Below, in pieces: positions 16,584 through 26,643 of a stretch of 35,903 nucleotides of DNA. Source of the stretch: JAAFIP01 sp043777795 (GTDB taxonomy: Bacteria; Pseudomonadota; Gammaproteobacteria; Burkholderiales; Burkholderiaceae_C); contig JAYWHJ010000017.1 of assembly GCA_043777795.1 (NCBI GenBank), forward strand, positions 1 to 35,903, in the 5' to 3' direction. Under the pieces are notes generated by a model. It saw only the letters and a program-made list of their open reading frames with translations, searched no databases and was not told the origin of the DNA. The first letter of the stretch is position 1. The number at the start of each line of letters is the position of its first letter. Both the position numbers and the translations under genes were made by a program.

Positions 16584-16775
16584 TATTGGATCGGCAGCGC
16601 CATGTTGCTGGCTGCAGCGAAGCTCAAGGTAGTCCTCTTCAGCAATGTGCTGCGCAAAGGCTACGGGCTGGGTGTCACGGCCATGACCACAGGCAGCTTC
16701 CACGCCCCCGTGTTCACCGTAGCGTGGCCCACCGGCGATTTTGGTGCCATGGGCTTGGAAGGTGCGGGCATACTA
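16584..16775 (+). pseudogene. Internal fragment of a carboxyltransferase gene (copy 3)
   Basis: This stretch matches about 6810-7000 of the carboxyltransferase gene and the front half of the fragment at 13535. It encodes LLAAAKLKV, then VLRKGYGLGVTAMTTG and FGAMGLEGAG before the match stops. It is short, lacks both ends of the enzyme and has several replacements, so it is not functional. Together with copy 2 it brackets the deacetylase-like gene in direct orientation. Confidence 0.75.
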
Positions 16776-17035
16776 GGTTTATGTTCATCGTGATACGTGC
16801 CCTTATGGACGCGCGTCATTGAAAGACCTGGGTCTATGTGATGGGCCGTGGACAAAACGGCATCGCATCGAGACGCTCGCTGTAAGCAAAGCAAATGGGG
16901 ATCAAAATTCAGGACGAGCCTCTATCCGAAGCGCGCAACGCCGTCACGTAATTTTGCTCTGGCCCCATTTGCTCTCGTGGCTCCATTTGCTCTCGGAAGT
17001 ACCGCACCGAATCGAGCGAGCAACAGCACATCACT
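16776..17035. other. Non-coding gap with small tandem repeat
   Basis: I see no gene here. Bases 16951-16996 contain three imperfect copies of a unit close to CCATTTGCTCTCGTGGCT. The dispersed ~150-bp repeat starts right after. From 16399 to 17216 (over 800 bp) the only other content is the carboxyltransferase fragment. Confidence 0.5.
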
Positions 17036-17190
17036 CAACCCAGCAAGCGGTAATTGAGTGTGGTTGTGATGCAAAAAATGGAGAAAGGCGCGCGGTGCAA
17101 AAGGCAATTCAACTACTACCGAAATTCGCGCGTGCTTTCGTAATTTTTTGACAGCGCAACTTCCTCAAGCGCCGCAATGTGACCAAGGCA
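17036..17190 (+). repeat. Dispersed ~150-bp repeat, copy B
   Basis: This copy has the same landmarks as copy A (3501) and copy C (31151): CAGCAAGCGGT, GTGATGCAAAAAATGG, GGCGCGCGG then TTCGCGCG arms, CAACTTCCTCAAGCGCCGCAA and GACCAAGG. It ends about 27 bp before the 3' end of the DUF4197-type gene. Confidence 0.75.
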
Positions 17191-17216
17191 GGGGCTCAAC
17201 CCTCGATCAGCCAAAG

Positions 17217-17921
17217 TTACTTCAAAACCCCAAACACCTTCTTCAAGATACTGCTACCCGTTCCAATCGGGTCTTGGCGAATTTTCTTTTCTTCTTCGCC
17301 GATAACAAAGTACAGGCCGTCCAAGGCTTTGCCGGTGACGTACTGCTGGATGTTGGCATCTTCTTTTTTCATCAGGCCCAGGCTGGCGGCCTTACCGCCG
17401 AAGCTGTTGTACTTCTCGGCCAGGCCCACTTTTTCGGTGGCCTTGGTAACGATGGGCAAAAATTCGATGTCCAACGGCGCGCGGGTCTTTTCGGCAAAGA
17501 ATGTGGTGACCGAGGTGTCGCCGCCGGTAAGGATGTTTTTGGCGTCCACCACGCTCATGGCCTTGACAGTAGAGACCAGCAGGTTCTTGGCCATGGGCAT
17601 GGCTTGCTCTGCGCCCCGGTTCATCGAAGTGATCAGCTCGTCCACGCGCTTGCCTTGGCCGAGTTTTTTCATGAATTTGCCGGCGTCCTCTAAAAATCCA
17701 GGCAATGGGATGCGAACTTTTTCGTTGCCCAGGAATCCATCTTGTTTGCCTAAAATGCCTATCGCCGCCAAAGCGCCTTTTTCTAAAGCCGCTTTCACGC
17801 CGGAGGTGGCGTCGGCATTGGTAAGGTCGCCCAAGGACAGCGCGTAGGCGTGCTCATAGGTAGCGGTGATCAACAAAGCCACTGACGATGTGCCAATATG
17901 GTTAAACTGTCTACGATCCAT
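17217..17921 (-). CDS. DUF4197-type exported protein
   Basis: The protein has 234 residues. The N terminus MDRRQFNHIG followed by a hydrophobic stretch and HAYALS looks like a signal peptide with an Arg pair, possibly Tat-like. The body reads SLGDLTNADATSGVKAALEKGALAAIGILG, then LPGFLEDAGKFMKKLGQGKRVDEL and TGKALDGLYFVIGEEEKKIRQDP, which I recognise as the DUF4197 pattern of periplasmic helical proteins of unknown function. The start at 17921 overlaps, head to head, possible starts of the divergent redoxin gene. The first 1-2 kb upstream on this strand gives no operon partner. Function unknown. Confidence 0.8.
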   Translation of the reverse strand: MDRRQFNHIGTSSVALLITATYEHAYALSLGDLTNADATSGVKAALEKGALAAIGILGKQDGFLGNEKVRIPLPGFLEDAGKFMKKLGQGKRVDELITSMNRGAEQAMPMAKNLLVSTVKAMSVVDAKNILTGGDTSVTTFFAEKTRAPLDIEFLPIVTKATEKVGLAEKYNSFGGKAASLGLMKKEDANIQQYVTGKALDGLYFVIGEEEKKIRQDPIGTGSSILKKVFGVLK

Positions 17922-17934
17922 GATGAACCTCTTT

Positions 17935-18450
17935 ATGACGAATAAGATGCGCTATCTTGCACTAGTTTCTGCTTGCTTGGCAATCGGGATGACGCTGTCA
18001 TCTTGTAGCAATGTGTCAGAGTTCACGGGGCCCGCCCCAGAGTCGACCATGGTGTTGCTAGATGGCACTAAACACAGCACCAGCGCCATGAAAGGCAAGG
18101 TCACTTTAGTCAATTTTTGGGCCACCAGTTGCACCACCTGCGTAGCCGAAATGCCGCAAGTAATTGCCACCTACAACCAATTCAAAGCCCAAGGCTTTGA
18201 CACCGTGGCCGTGGCCATGAGCTATGACCCGCCCAGCTACGTGGTGAATTACGCGCAAACCCGCGCGCTGCCTTTCAAAGTGGCGATCGACAACACGGGT
18301 GCGGTGGCCAAAGCTTGGGGGGATGTGAAGCTGACCCCCACGACCTACCTGGTCAACAAGCGCGGCGACATCGTCAAGCGCTATGTGGGCACGCCAGATT
18401 TTGCTGCGATGGGTTTACTGATTACACGGTTGCTGGCCGAAAAGGCCTAA
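17935..18450 (+). CDS. Thioredoxin-like (TlpA/ResA-type) lipoprotein
   Basis: The protein has 171 residues with a lipoprotein signal ending LSSC at about residue 21. The redoxin fold contains WATSCTTCVAEMPQ, a CXXC active site (CTTC), and the cis-Pro loop LTPTTYLVNKRGDIV. It is likely a membrane-anchored periplasmic thiol-disulfide reductant. Starts at 17920, 17935 and 17947 are all possible; none has a strong ribosome site. 17935 or later avoids overlap with the divergent gene's start codon. It converges on glpD. The partner protein is unknown. Confidence 0.85.
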   Translation: MTNKMRYLALVSACLAIGMTLSSCSNVSEFTGPAPESTMVLLDGTKHSTSAMKGKVTLVNFWATSCTTCVAEMPQVIATYNQFKAQGFDTVAVAMSYDPPSYVVNYAQTRALPFKVAIDNTGAVAKAWGDVKLTPTTYLVNKRGDIVKRYVGTPDFAAMGLLITRLLAEKA

Positions 18451-18556
18451 TGTGTCCGGGTTCAGTGAGATGCCGTAAAGCTGCTTTTTGTGCGCCCACC
18501 ACGTTGGCTGGATCGGGTCGGTGGTGCACTTAACGTACCGGCATAAAGGGGGATTA

Positions 18557-18573
18557 GTCGGCCATAGGCCGAC
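18557..18573. terminator. Perfect palindrome between convergent genes
   Basis: GTCGGCC-ATA-GGCCGAC is a 7-bp perfect stem in the 183-bp gap between the convergent redoxin gene and glpD. No T-run follows on either strand, so intrinsic termination is uncertain. Wider flanks (GGTCGG near 18516 and CCGACC near 18610) are also partly complementary. Confidence 0.4.
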
Positions 18574-18633
18574 ACGCAGGACCGCCGCGGAGTTATGTGC
18601 GCCGGCGATCCGACCCATTACAAACTCAGCCGT

Positions 18634-20229
18634 TTAAGGCAGCCGCGTGTACTGAGCAGCCAGTTCGGTGAAGGCCTCTAGCTGCGGGTCTATCTGCGTC
18701 TCGTTCTGCAAGATAGCTGCCACCTCTGGCGCTAAGCTGGCTGCCAATTTGGCATCCAAAAACAAAAGGCGCGAGCGGCGTGCCAGCACGTCTTCTACGG
18801 TACGGGCGTATTCGTAGCGCGCCGCAAAGCGCACCATCGATTCGAGCAAACCACTTACGCCTGCACCACCGAGTTCGTGCTTGGCACCGGGCAGGCTCTG
18901 CACCAGGTCAGCCTCGCTACCGTACAGGTGCAAGCCGGGTGGCGCACTCACGCGGGTACTGGTGGGCTGCGCGCCTACCAAGGGCAGATGCACCGTCACG
19001 CCACCTTGTTTGGCTTCCAACAATTGGGCATCAAAGGCATAGTCCATCACATCTTCAGCCATAGCGCGGTAAGTAGTCCATTTACCGCCGGTAACGGTGA
19101 GCAAGCCCGACTTGCTGACCAAAATAGTGTGCTCGCGACTCAGCGCCTTGGTGTTGCCACCATCGTCGTCTTGCGGTTTGACCAATGGGCGCAGGCCAAC
19201 CCAAATGGATTTCACATCGCTACGCTGCGGCGCGCGGGTAAGGTACTTAGCGGCTTCGCTCAAAATGAATTGCACCTCTTCGGCAAAGGGCGTGGGCTCG
19301 CGGGCCAAGTCGTTGCGCGGGGTGTCGGTGGTGCCCAAAATGACTTTGCCCAACCAGGGCACGGCAAACAGCACGCGCCCGTCCTGCGTTTTGGGTACCA
19401 GCAGGGCATGGTCGCCCGGAAAAAACTCACGGTCAACCACAATGTGCACGCCCTGGCTGGGGGCCACCATGGCTTGAACCGGTCGCCGCATGCTGGCGCC
19501 ATCTTGCTGGCGAAACTCATCTACCCACACGCCCGCAGCATTGATAACGCAGCGTGCTTTGACGGTGTAGATGGCCTGTGTTTCACGGTCTTGCACTGTG
19601 AGACCGGTAACCTTACCGCCCTCGTGGGTGAGCTGCTTGGCAGCGCAATAGTTGACCAGCAGCGCCCCTTGGCGCACGGCGGTTTTGGCCAAGGCCAAAG
19701 CCAGGCGCGCATCGTCAAACTGGCCGTCCCAGTATTTCACCCCGCCTGTCAGGCCAGCTGGCTTGACGGTGGGCAATAGCGCCAACGTGCTGCGCTTGCC
19801 TAAAAATTCGGTAGCTCCAATGCCTGCTTTGCCTGCGAGCAGGTCGTACATCTTCAAACCCACGCCATAGAAGGGTGCTTCCCACCAATGGTAGGACGGC
19901 ATTACAAACGGCAAGGGCTGCGCCAAGTGCGGCGCATTCGAAAGCAAAGTGGTGCGCTCGTGCAAGGCCTCGCGCACCAGGCTGATATTGCCTTGCGCCA
20001 AGTAACGCACACCGCCGTGCACTAGTTTTGTGGCGCGCGACGAGGTGCCCTTGGCAAAATCATGGCTTTCAAACAGCACCACGCTGAAGCCGCGTGCTGC
20101 TGCGTCCAGCGCCACACCCAAGCCTGTAGCACCACCGCCGATGATGGCCACGTCGTAGGTGCGTGCATCTGCCAGCTGCGCCATCAAAGAGGCACGCAGT
20201 GTGGGATGGGAGGGTAAGTGCATGGCCAT
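18634..20229 (-). CDS. glpD: Aerobic glycerol-3-phosphate dehydrogenase
   Basis: This 531-residue FAD enzyme oxidises sn-glycerol-3-phosphate to dihydroxyacetone phosphate, passing electrons to quinone at the inner membrane. The FAD-binding motif VAIIGGGATGLGVALDAAARG is at about residues 25-45, followed by SSRATKLVHGGVRYL. Later motifs are INAAGVWVDEF, PWLGKVILGTTDTP and TVTGGKWTTYRAMAED. The start at 20229 gives a normal N terminus; a longer frame to 20265 has no ribosome site. It is the last gene of the glp operon, separated from glpV by a gap of about 180 bp holding a strong hairpin, so its level may differ from that of the transporter. Confidence 0.95.
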   Translation of the reverse strand: MAMHLPSHPTLRASLMAQLADARTYDVAIIGGGATGLGVALDAAARGFSVVLFESHDFAKGTSSRATKLVHGGVRYLAQGNISLVREALHERTTLLSNAPHLAQPLPFVMPSYHWWEAPFYGVGLKMYDLLAGKAGIGATEFLGKRSTLALLPTVKPAGLTGGVKYWDGQFDDARLALALAKTAVRQGALLVNYCAAKQLTHEGGKVTGLTVQDRETQAIYTVKARCVINAAGVWVDEFRQQDGASMRRPVQAMVAPSQGVHIVVDREFFPGDHALLVPKTQDGRVLFAVPWLGKVILGTTDTPRNDLAREPTPFAEEVQFILSEAAKYLTRAPQRSDVKSIWVGLRPLVKPQDDDGGNTKALSREHTILVSKSGLLTVTGGKWTTYRAMAEDVMDYAFDAQLLEAKQGGVTVHLPLVGAQPTSTRVSAPPGLHLYGSEADLVQSLPGAKHELGGAGVSGLLESMVRFAARYEYARTVEDVLARRSRLLFLDAKLAASLAPEVAAILQNETQIDPQLEAFTELAAQYTRLP

Positions 20230-20299
20230 AGGGACAAAGTGGTGGGGAAACGAAACCCTGAACACAGCGCGTGCAGCGGGATAGAAAATTTAGGAGTGA

Positions 20300-20324
20300 C
20301 CGTGCGAAGACGCTCTTCGCACGG
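20300..20324 (-). terminator. 11-bp perfect hairpin between glpV and glpD
   Basis: CCGTGCGAAGA and TCTTCGCACGG pair perfectly around a 3-base loop (CGC). There is no T-run after it on the minus strand, so it may act as an RNA-stabilising end or partial attenuator between glpV and glpD rather than a full terminator. Confidence 0.6.
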
Positions 20325-20410
20325 CCCTCAAATTAACAGCGCCAAAGTATGCCTCAGTGCGCCTGCGCAATCCGCTTCACGAATGGCGCATCTAGTCAAC
20401 CCGTTATGGC

Positions 20411-22228
20411 TTAGCGGGTCTTGCCGTTCTTCCACGCATCGAGCAGCGTGTCATAGGCAATGGTCTCACCCTTTGGCTTCTCGTTGGCCAGCTTCTTCCA
20501 TGGCGCACCCTTGTCGCTCAGGTATTTCGCTGGATCGCCCTTGGGGTTCATCTTGGGTGGGCAATTGGCCATGCCTGCGCGCTCCAGGCGGGTCATCACT
20601 TCGTCCATCTCTTCGGCCAGGTTGTCCATGGCGGCCTGCGGTGTTTTCTCACCCGTCACGGCTACAGCCACGTTCTTCCACCACAGCTGGGCCAGCTTAG
20701 GATAGTCCGGCACGTTGGTGCCGGTAGGTGTCCAGGCCACACGCGCTGGGCTGCGGTAGAACTCCACCAAACCGCCCAGCTTGGGTGCCATGTCGGTCAT
20801 GGCCTTGGACTGGATGTCAGATTCGCGGATCGGGGTCAAGCCCATGATGGTTTTCTTCAACGAGGTGGTTTTGGCGGTCACAAACTGTGCGTACAGCCAA
20901 GCCGCAGCGACTTTGTCAGGGTTGTGGTCTTTAAAGAAAGTCCATGAGCCTACGTCTTGGTAGCCGTTTTGCATGCCTTGCTTCCAGTACGGGCCGTTGG
21001 GGCCAGGGGCCATGCGCCACTTGGGTGTGCCGTCCGCATTGACCACCGGCAGGCCGGGCTTGATCATGTCGGCCGTGAAGGCGGTGTACCAGAAGATCTG
21101 CTGGGCGATTTGGCCTTGGGCAGGCACAGGGCCTGCCTCACCAAAGGTCATACCGATGGCCTCTTTGGGTGAGTACTTCTTCATCCAGTCGATGTACTTG
21201 GTGAGCGCATACACGGCAGCAGGCGAGTTGGTGGCACCACCACGCGACACGGATGCACCCTGTGGGTTGCAGCCGTCGGCTGAGGCGCGAATGCCCCACT
21301 CATCTACTGGCTTGCCGTTAGGGATACCAATGTCGGCCGTACCCGCCATGGACAGCCAGGCATCGGTGAAACGCCAGCCTAAAGATGGGTCTTTCTTGCC
21401 GTAGTCCATGTGGCCATAAATCGGCTTGCCGTCAATGTTCTTTACGTCGTTGGTGAAGAAGGCCGCAATGTCTTCGTACGCGCTCCAGTTGAGCGGCACG
21501 CCCAGGTCGTAGCCGTATTTTTTCTTGAACTGCTCTTTCAGCTCAGGCTTGGCAAACAGGTCGGCGCGAAACCAGTACAGGTTGGCAAACTGCTGGTCAG
21601 GCAGTTGGTACATTTTGCCGTCGGGTGCGGTGGTAAAGCTGGTGCCGATGAAATCTTTGATATCCAGGCCCGGGTTGGTCCACTCTTTGCCTGCACCGGT
21701 CATGTAGTCGGTCAGGTTCAAAATTTTGCCGTAGCGGTAGTGGGTGCCGATCAAGTCCGAGTCGCTGATCCAGCCGTCATAAATGGACTGGCCCGATTGC
21801 ATGGAGGTTTGCAGTTTCTCAACCACGTCGCCCTCTTGGATCAAGTCGTGCTTGACCTTGATGCCGGTGATTTCCTCGAAGGCCTTGGCCATGGTCTTGC
21901 TTTCGTACTCATGGGTGGTGATGGTCTCCGACACCACCGCAATCTCGTTCACCCCTTTGGCTTTGAGCTTGGCTGCCGCCTCGGTGAACCATTTGAGTTC
22001 AGCGGTTTGCTGCTCTTTGGACAGCGTAGAAGGCTGGAACTCGTTGTCGATCCACTTCTTGGCGGCATCGGCCATGGGGGACGCAGCAGCTGCGGCTGGT
22101 GCGGCCGACGCTGCTGGTGCAGCAGCCGGTGACTTGGCTGCAGATGCGGCCGGTTCTTCTTTTTTCCCGCAGGCCGAGAGCGCCAGCACGACGGCGGCGG
22201 TCAACGCGGTATAGCGTAGTTTCTTCAT
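20411..22228 (-). CDS. glpV: Glycerol ABC transporter substrate-binding lipoprotein
   Basis: This 605-residue solute-binding protein is the periplasmic receptor of the glycerol importer. The signal peptide ends in lipobox ALSAC, followed by an Ala/Pro-rich linker of about 35 residues. The mature domain contains EITGIKVKHDLIQEGDVVEKLQ, SIYDGWISDSDLIG and PDQQFANLYWFRADLF, typical of family 1-like sugar or polyol receptors. AGGAGATAACCG precedes the ATG at 22228. The gene order glpS-T-P-Q-U-V matches the glycerol transporter described in Rhizobium leguminosarum. It follows the small membrane-protein gene after 92 bp. Confidence 0.9.
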   Translation of the reverse strand: MKKLRYTALTAAVVLALSACGKKEEPAASAAKSPAAAPAASAAPAAAAASPMADAAKKWIDNEFQPSTLSKEQQTAELKWFTEAAAKLKAKGVNEIAVVSETITTHEYESKTMAKAFEEITGIKVKHDLIQEGDVVEKLQTSMQSGQSIYDGWISDSDLIGTHYRYGKILNLTDYMTGAGKEWTNPGLDIKDFIGTSFTTAPDGKMYQLPDQQFANLYWFRADLFAKPELKEQFKKKYGYDLGVPLNWSAYEDIAAFFTNDVKNIDGKPIYGHMDYGKKDPSLGWRFTDAWLSMAGTADIGIPNGKPVDEWGIRASADGCNPQGASVSRGGATNSPAAVYALTKYIDWMKKYSPKEAIGMTFGEAGPVPAQGQIAQQIFWYTAFTADMIKPGLPVVNADGTPKWRMAPGPNGPYWKQGMQNGYQDVGSWTFFKDHNPDKVAAAWLYAQFVTAKTTSLKKTIMGLTPIRESDIQSKAMTDMAPKLGGLVEFYRSPARVAWTPTGTNVPDYPKLAQLWWKNVAVAVTGEKTPQAAMDNLAEEMDEVMTRLERAGMANCPPKMNPKGDPAKYLSDKGAPWKKLANEKPKGETIAYDTLLDAWKNGKTR

Positions 22229-22320
22229 CGGTTATCTCCTCAGTACTTTGCTTCCCCAAAAGCAGTGTGGTGACCGCGGCCCTGGGGAAGCGAGGGGCCG
22301 GATTACCTGGAAAATTTTTT

Positions 22321-22629
22321 CTAGCCGCGTCGCATGATGAACACCAGCAGCACCATCGATATGACGAAGCTGATCCAAATGCTGGGGTCAGCCGCCAAGC
22401 CAAACCAGACAGCCATCTTGCCGCTCAGGCCAATAAAAATCAGGTTCACATACGCTGCCGACAAGAGGCCAATAAAAAGCCTGTCACCGCGCGTAGTTTC
22501 CAAAGGCAGGAACCCTTTGCGCAGCGTCGTGGGTGATTTAATCTCCCACATGGTCATGCCTACGAGTGTCAGCACGATACAGGTAAAAAAAACTGCGACG
22601 GGCAGTGTCCAAGCCATCCAGGCAAACAT
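22321..22629 (-). CDS. glpU: Small membrane protein of the glycerol transporter (DUF2160)
   Basis: The protein has 102 residues with three predicted membrane segments (residues about 5-27, 52-72 and 80-100) and a cytosolic loop KSPTTLRKGFLPLETTRGDRLF. The DUF2160 pattern and position between permease and binding-protein genes match GlpU. Its exact role is unknown. AGGAGATACCT before the ATG at 22629 is a good ribosome site, 12 bases after the glpQ stop. Confidence 0.9.
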   Translation of the reverse strand: MFAWMAWTLPVAVFFTCIVLTLVGMTMWEIKSPTTLRKGFLPLETTRGDRLFIGLLSAAYVNLIFIGLSGKMAVWFGLAADPSIWISFVISMVLLVFIMRRG

Positions 22630-22641
22630 AGGTATCTCCTG

Positions 22642-23454
22642 TTACACGCGGCCCATCGCAAAACCTTTTGCAATGTAGTTGCGCACAAACCAAATCACAA
22701 TCGCGCCGGGCACAATCGTCAGCACACCGGCCGCAGCCAAGGTAGCCCAGTCCATGCCCGAGGCCGACACGGTGCGTGTCATGGTAGCCACAATCGGCTT
22801 GGCATTCACACTGGTCAGAGTGCGGGCCAAGAGCAGCTCAACCCAACTGAACATGAAACAGAAAAATGCCGCTACGCCGACACCCGCTTTGATCAAGGGC
22901 AGAAAAATAGTGATGAAAAATCTGGGAAAAGAATAGCCGTCAATGTATGCCGTCTCGTCAATTTCGCGTGGGATGCCGCTCATAAACCCCTCCAAGATCC
23001 ACACCGCCAAGGGTACGTTAAACAGCAAATGCGCCAGCGCTACGGCCAGGTGCGTGTCCATCAAGCCTACCGTGGTGTAGAGCTGAAAAAACGGCAGCAA
23101 AAACACCGCAGGCGGCGTCATGCGATTAGTCAGCAGCCAGAAGAACACATGCTTGTCACCCAAAAAGCTGTAGCGTGAGAAGGCATAAGCTGCAGGCAGG
23201 GCCACAGTCAGGGAGATCACGGTATTGATCGCCACGTAGATCAGGCTGTTGATATAGCCCGAATACCACGAGGGGTCGGTCAAAATGGTTTTGTAGTTCG
23301 CCCAGGTAAAGTGCTGGGGAAACAGGGTGAAGCTGGCCACAATCTCGCTGTTCGTCTTGAACGACATATTGACCATCCAGTAGATGGGCAACAAAGCGAA
23401 GATGAGGTAGGCCACCAGAAAAATGCTGCGCTTTTGAAACTTGGGCTTAAGCAT
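22642..23454 (-). CDS. glpQ: Glycerol ABC transporter permease
   Basis: The protein has 270 residues with six membrane segments, of MalG type. The coupling loop is GFMSGIPREIDETAYIDGYSFPRFF. It forms the heterodimeric channel with the permease encoded just upstream. The ATG at 23454 has GGAGG six bases upstream and overlaps the glpP end by eight bases; a longer start at 23484 would overlap by 38 bases and add an Arg/Pro-rich tail. It is part of the glpS-T-P-Q-U-V-D operon. Confidence 0.92.
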   Translation of the reverse strand: MLKPKFQKRSIFLVAYLIFALLPIYWMVNMSFKTNSEIVASFTLFPQHFTWANYKTILTDPSWYSGYINSLIYVAINTVISLTVALPAAYAFSRYSFLGDKHVFFWLLTNRMTPPAVFLLPFFQLYTTVGLMDTHLAVALAHLLFNVPLAVWILEGFMSGIPREIDETAYIDGYSFPRFFITIFLPLIKAGVGVAAFFCFMFSWVELLLARTLTSVNAKPIVATMTRTVSASGMDWATLAAAGVLTIVPGAIVIWFVRNYIAKGFAMGRV

Positions 23455-24336
23455 GTTGCCCCTCCTTCTCGGCGGTGCCGACACGCTGCATCCAGTTGTA
23501 CAAAATAAAGCACAAGAGAAGGATGATCAAAAAATAAATCAATGAGAAAGCCGCTGCCGGGCCCAGGTCAAACTGGCCTACTGCTTTTTGCGTGAGGAAC
23601 TGCGACAAGAAGGTGGTGGAGTTGCCCGGCCCGCCGCCCGTCAAAACAAAGGGTTCGGTGTAGATCATGAAGCTGTCCATAAAGCGCAGCAGCACCGCAA
23701 TCATCAGCACGCCGCGCATTTTGGGCAGCTGCACATACCAAAACACCGCCAACTTGGAAGCCCCGTCAATACTGGCCGCTTGGTAGTAGGCATCGGGAAT
23801 CGAACGCAGGCCCGCATAGCCCAGCAAGGCCACCAGCGGTGTCCAGTGCCACACATCCATCAACAAAACCGTCAGCCAGGCGTGGGTGGCGTTGCCGGTG
23901 TAGCTGTAGTTGATACCCATACCCTGTAATGCCGCGCCCATCAAACCAATATCGGCCCGGCCAAAGATCTGCCAAATGGTGCCCACCACGTTCCAGGGGA
24001 TCAGCAGCGATAGCGCCACGATGACCAAGGTGGCAGAAGACTTCCAGCCCTGCGCAGGCATAGACAAGGCCAAAAGAATGCCCAGCGGCAGCTCAATAGC
24101 CAGCACGGACAGTGAGAAAGTGAGCTGGCGCCATAAGGCACCGTGCAGCTCTTCATCGCGCATCACTTTGGCAAACCATTCGGTGCCGACAAACACCCGG
24201 CGCTCGGGCGAGATGATGTCTTGCACGGAGTAGTTCACCACCGTCATGAGCGGCAAGATGGCAGAAAACGCCACGCACAGCAGCACTGGCAAGATGAGAA
24301 ACCAGGCCTTTTGGTTGACGGGTTTGGTGGTGGTGC

Positions 24337-24340
<4 letters not shown>
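23447..24340 (-). CDS. glpP: Glycerol ABC transporter permease
   Basis: The protein has 297 residues with about six membrane segments, of MalF type. The N terminus is cytosolic (MSTTTKPVNQKAW), followed by a periplasmic segment with VNYSVQDIISPERRVFVGTEWF. The coupling loop is AGLRSIPDAYYQAASIDGASKLAVF. Its ATG overlaps the stop of the ATPase gene (ATGA at 24337-24340), indicating translational coupling. It partners the downstream permease. Confidence 0.92.
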
Positions 24341-25413
<1,073 letters not shown>

Positions 25414-25414
25414 G

Positions 25415-26488
25415 CTAGCGCCCTCCGCCGCGCACGGGGGCTTGCACCAGAAGGCCACGGGCATCGAATAAATAAACCTGCAGAGGGTTGAAGTACAAAG
25501 AAACGGCCTCGCCTAAATCAAAATGGTGCACACCGGTGAGCTGGGCGACCAGCTCACCTACCGGCGTAGACGCATGCACAAAAGTGTCGGAACCCGAAAT
25601 TTCTGCCAGCTCAACTTTGCCCGCCAGCGAGATATTTCCAGGTTTTTGCCGCACGCTGATGGCGCTGGCGCGCAGCCCTACCGTGAGCTGCTGGGAGGCC
25701 GAGGCGGGCGCATCCATCGCCAGCAAGGGCCCGCCATGCAGTTGAACGCCACCGGCACTTACATTAGCTTCCAGCAAATTCATGGGCGGGTCGCTGAACG
25801 CGCGGGCCACGCGCAAAGAGCTGGGTTTGTGGAACACCTCGGCCGTGGGGCCGTATTGCAGCAGCTCGCCCGCGTCCATCACGGCGGTGTAGCCGCCCAG
25901 CAGCAGGGCCTCGCCCGGCTCGGTGGTGGCGTAAATGACAGTGGAGTCACCGGCGGCAAAAAGGGCGCTGAGCTCATCGCGCAGCTCCTCGCGCAGCTTG
26001 TAGTCCAGGTTGACCAGCGGCTCGTCCAGCAGCATCAGCGGTGCGCCTTTGGCCAACGCACGCGCTAAGGCCACCCGTTGCTGCTGGCCGCCTGACAACT
26101 CAGCCGGGTAGCGGTCTAAAAACATGTCAATGTGCAGCTTCTCGGCCAGCTCGCGCACGCGCTGGTCAATGTTTTTCTCGCCACGCAACTTCAAGGGCGA
26201 GGCAATGTTGTCGCGTACTTTGAGGGACGGGTAGTTGATGAACTGCTGGTACACCATGGCCACATCGCGCTGGCGCACCGGTACGCCCACCACGTTGTTG
26301 CCGTCCACCAACACACGGCCTGCGGAGGGCACATCCAGCCCGGCCATGATGCGCATCAGGCTGGTTTTGCCGGCTTGCGTTGCCCCTAGCAATACTGTCA
26401 CTGCGCCGCTGCGGGGTGCCAAGTCCATGTCGTACAGCCACGCCAGCGGCCCGACTTTTTTGCTGACCTTTTCCAAACTCAACTGCAT
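25415..26488 (-). CDS. glpS: Glycerol ABC transporter ATPase
   Basis: This 357-residue MalK-like ATPase is the first gene of the glp transport operon. Walker A is GATQAGKTS, the signature is LSGGQQQRVALARALA, and Walker B is LMLLDEPLVNLDY. The switch residue position reads YATTEPGEA, with Thr in place of the usual His. So this half keeps the signature but seems to lack the H-loop His, while the partner has the reverse defect. The ATG at 26488 follows AAGGGTG. The promoter region with repeated TTCGTTT boxes lies just upstream. Confidence 0.92.
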   Translation of the reverse strand: MQLSLEKVSKKVGPLAWLYDMDLAPRSGAVTVLLGATQAGKTSLMRIMAGLDVPSAGRVLVDGNNVVGVPVRQRDVAMVYQQFINYPSLKVRDNIASPLKLRGEKNIDQRVRELAEKLHIDMFLDRYPAELSGGQQQRVALARALAKGAPLMLLDEPLVNLDYKLREELRDELSALFAAGDSTVIYATTEPGEALLLGGYTAVMDAGELLQYGPTAEVFHKPSSLRVARAFSDPPMNLLEANVSAGGVQLHGGPLLAMDAPASASQQLTVGLRASAISVRQKPGNISLAGKVELAEISGSDTFVHASTPVGELVAQLTGVHHFDLGEAVSLYFNPLQVYLFDARGLLVQAPVRGGGR

Positions 26489-26530
26489 GGACGCACCCTT
26501 TTGTGTTGTGCATAAAATCACAACGGTTAC

Positions 26531-26610
26531 TTTCGATTCGGATGATTGTTGTTCGTTAGCATTCGTTTCAGTCCTATCGTTTACCCTAAATTATTCGTTT
26601 TGTTTCGTTT
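26531..26610. promoter_or_regulatory. Candidate GlpR operator array, six TTCGTTT-like direct boxes
   Basis: Same-strand boxes start at 26531 (TTTCGATT), 26551 (GTTCGTTA), 26561 (ATTCGTTT), 26575 (TATCGTTT), 26593 (ATTCGTTT) and 26603 (TTTCGTTT). The pairs 26551/26561 and 26593/26603 each have 10-bp spacing, and the two pairs are 42 bp apart. The array sits between divergent glpS and glpR, as expected for a DeoR-type regulator that controls both directions. Binding is inferred. Confidence 0.6.
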
Positions 26611-26643
26611 TGATGCATTTGTGGTAACTTTTAGGCTGAAAAT

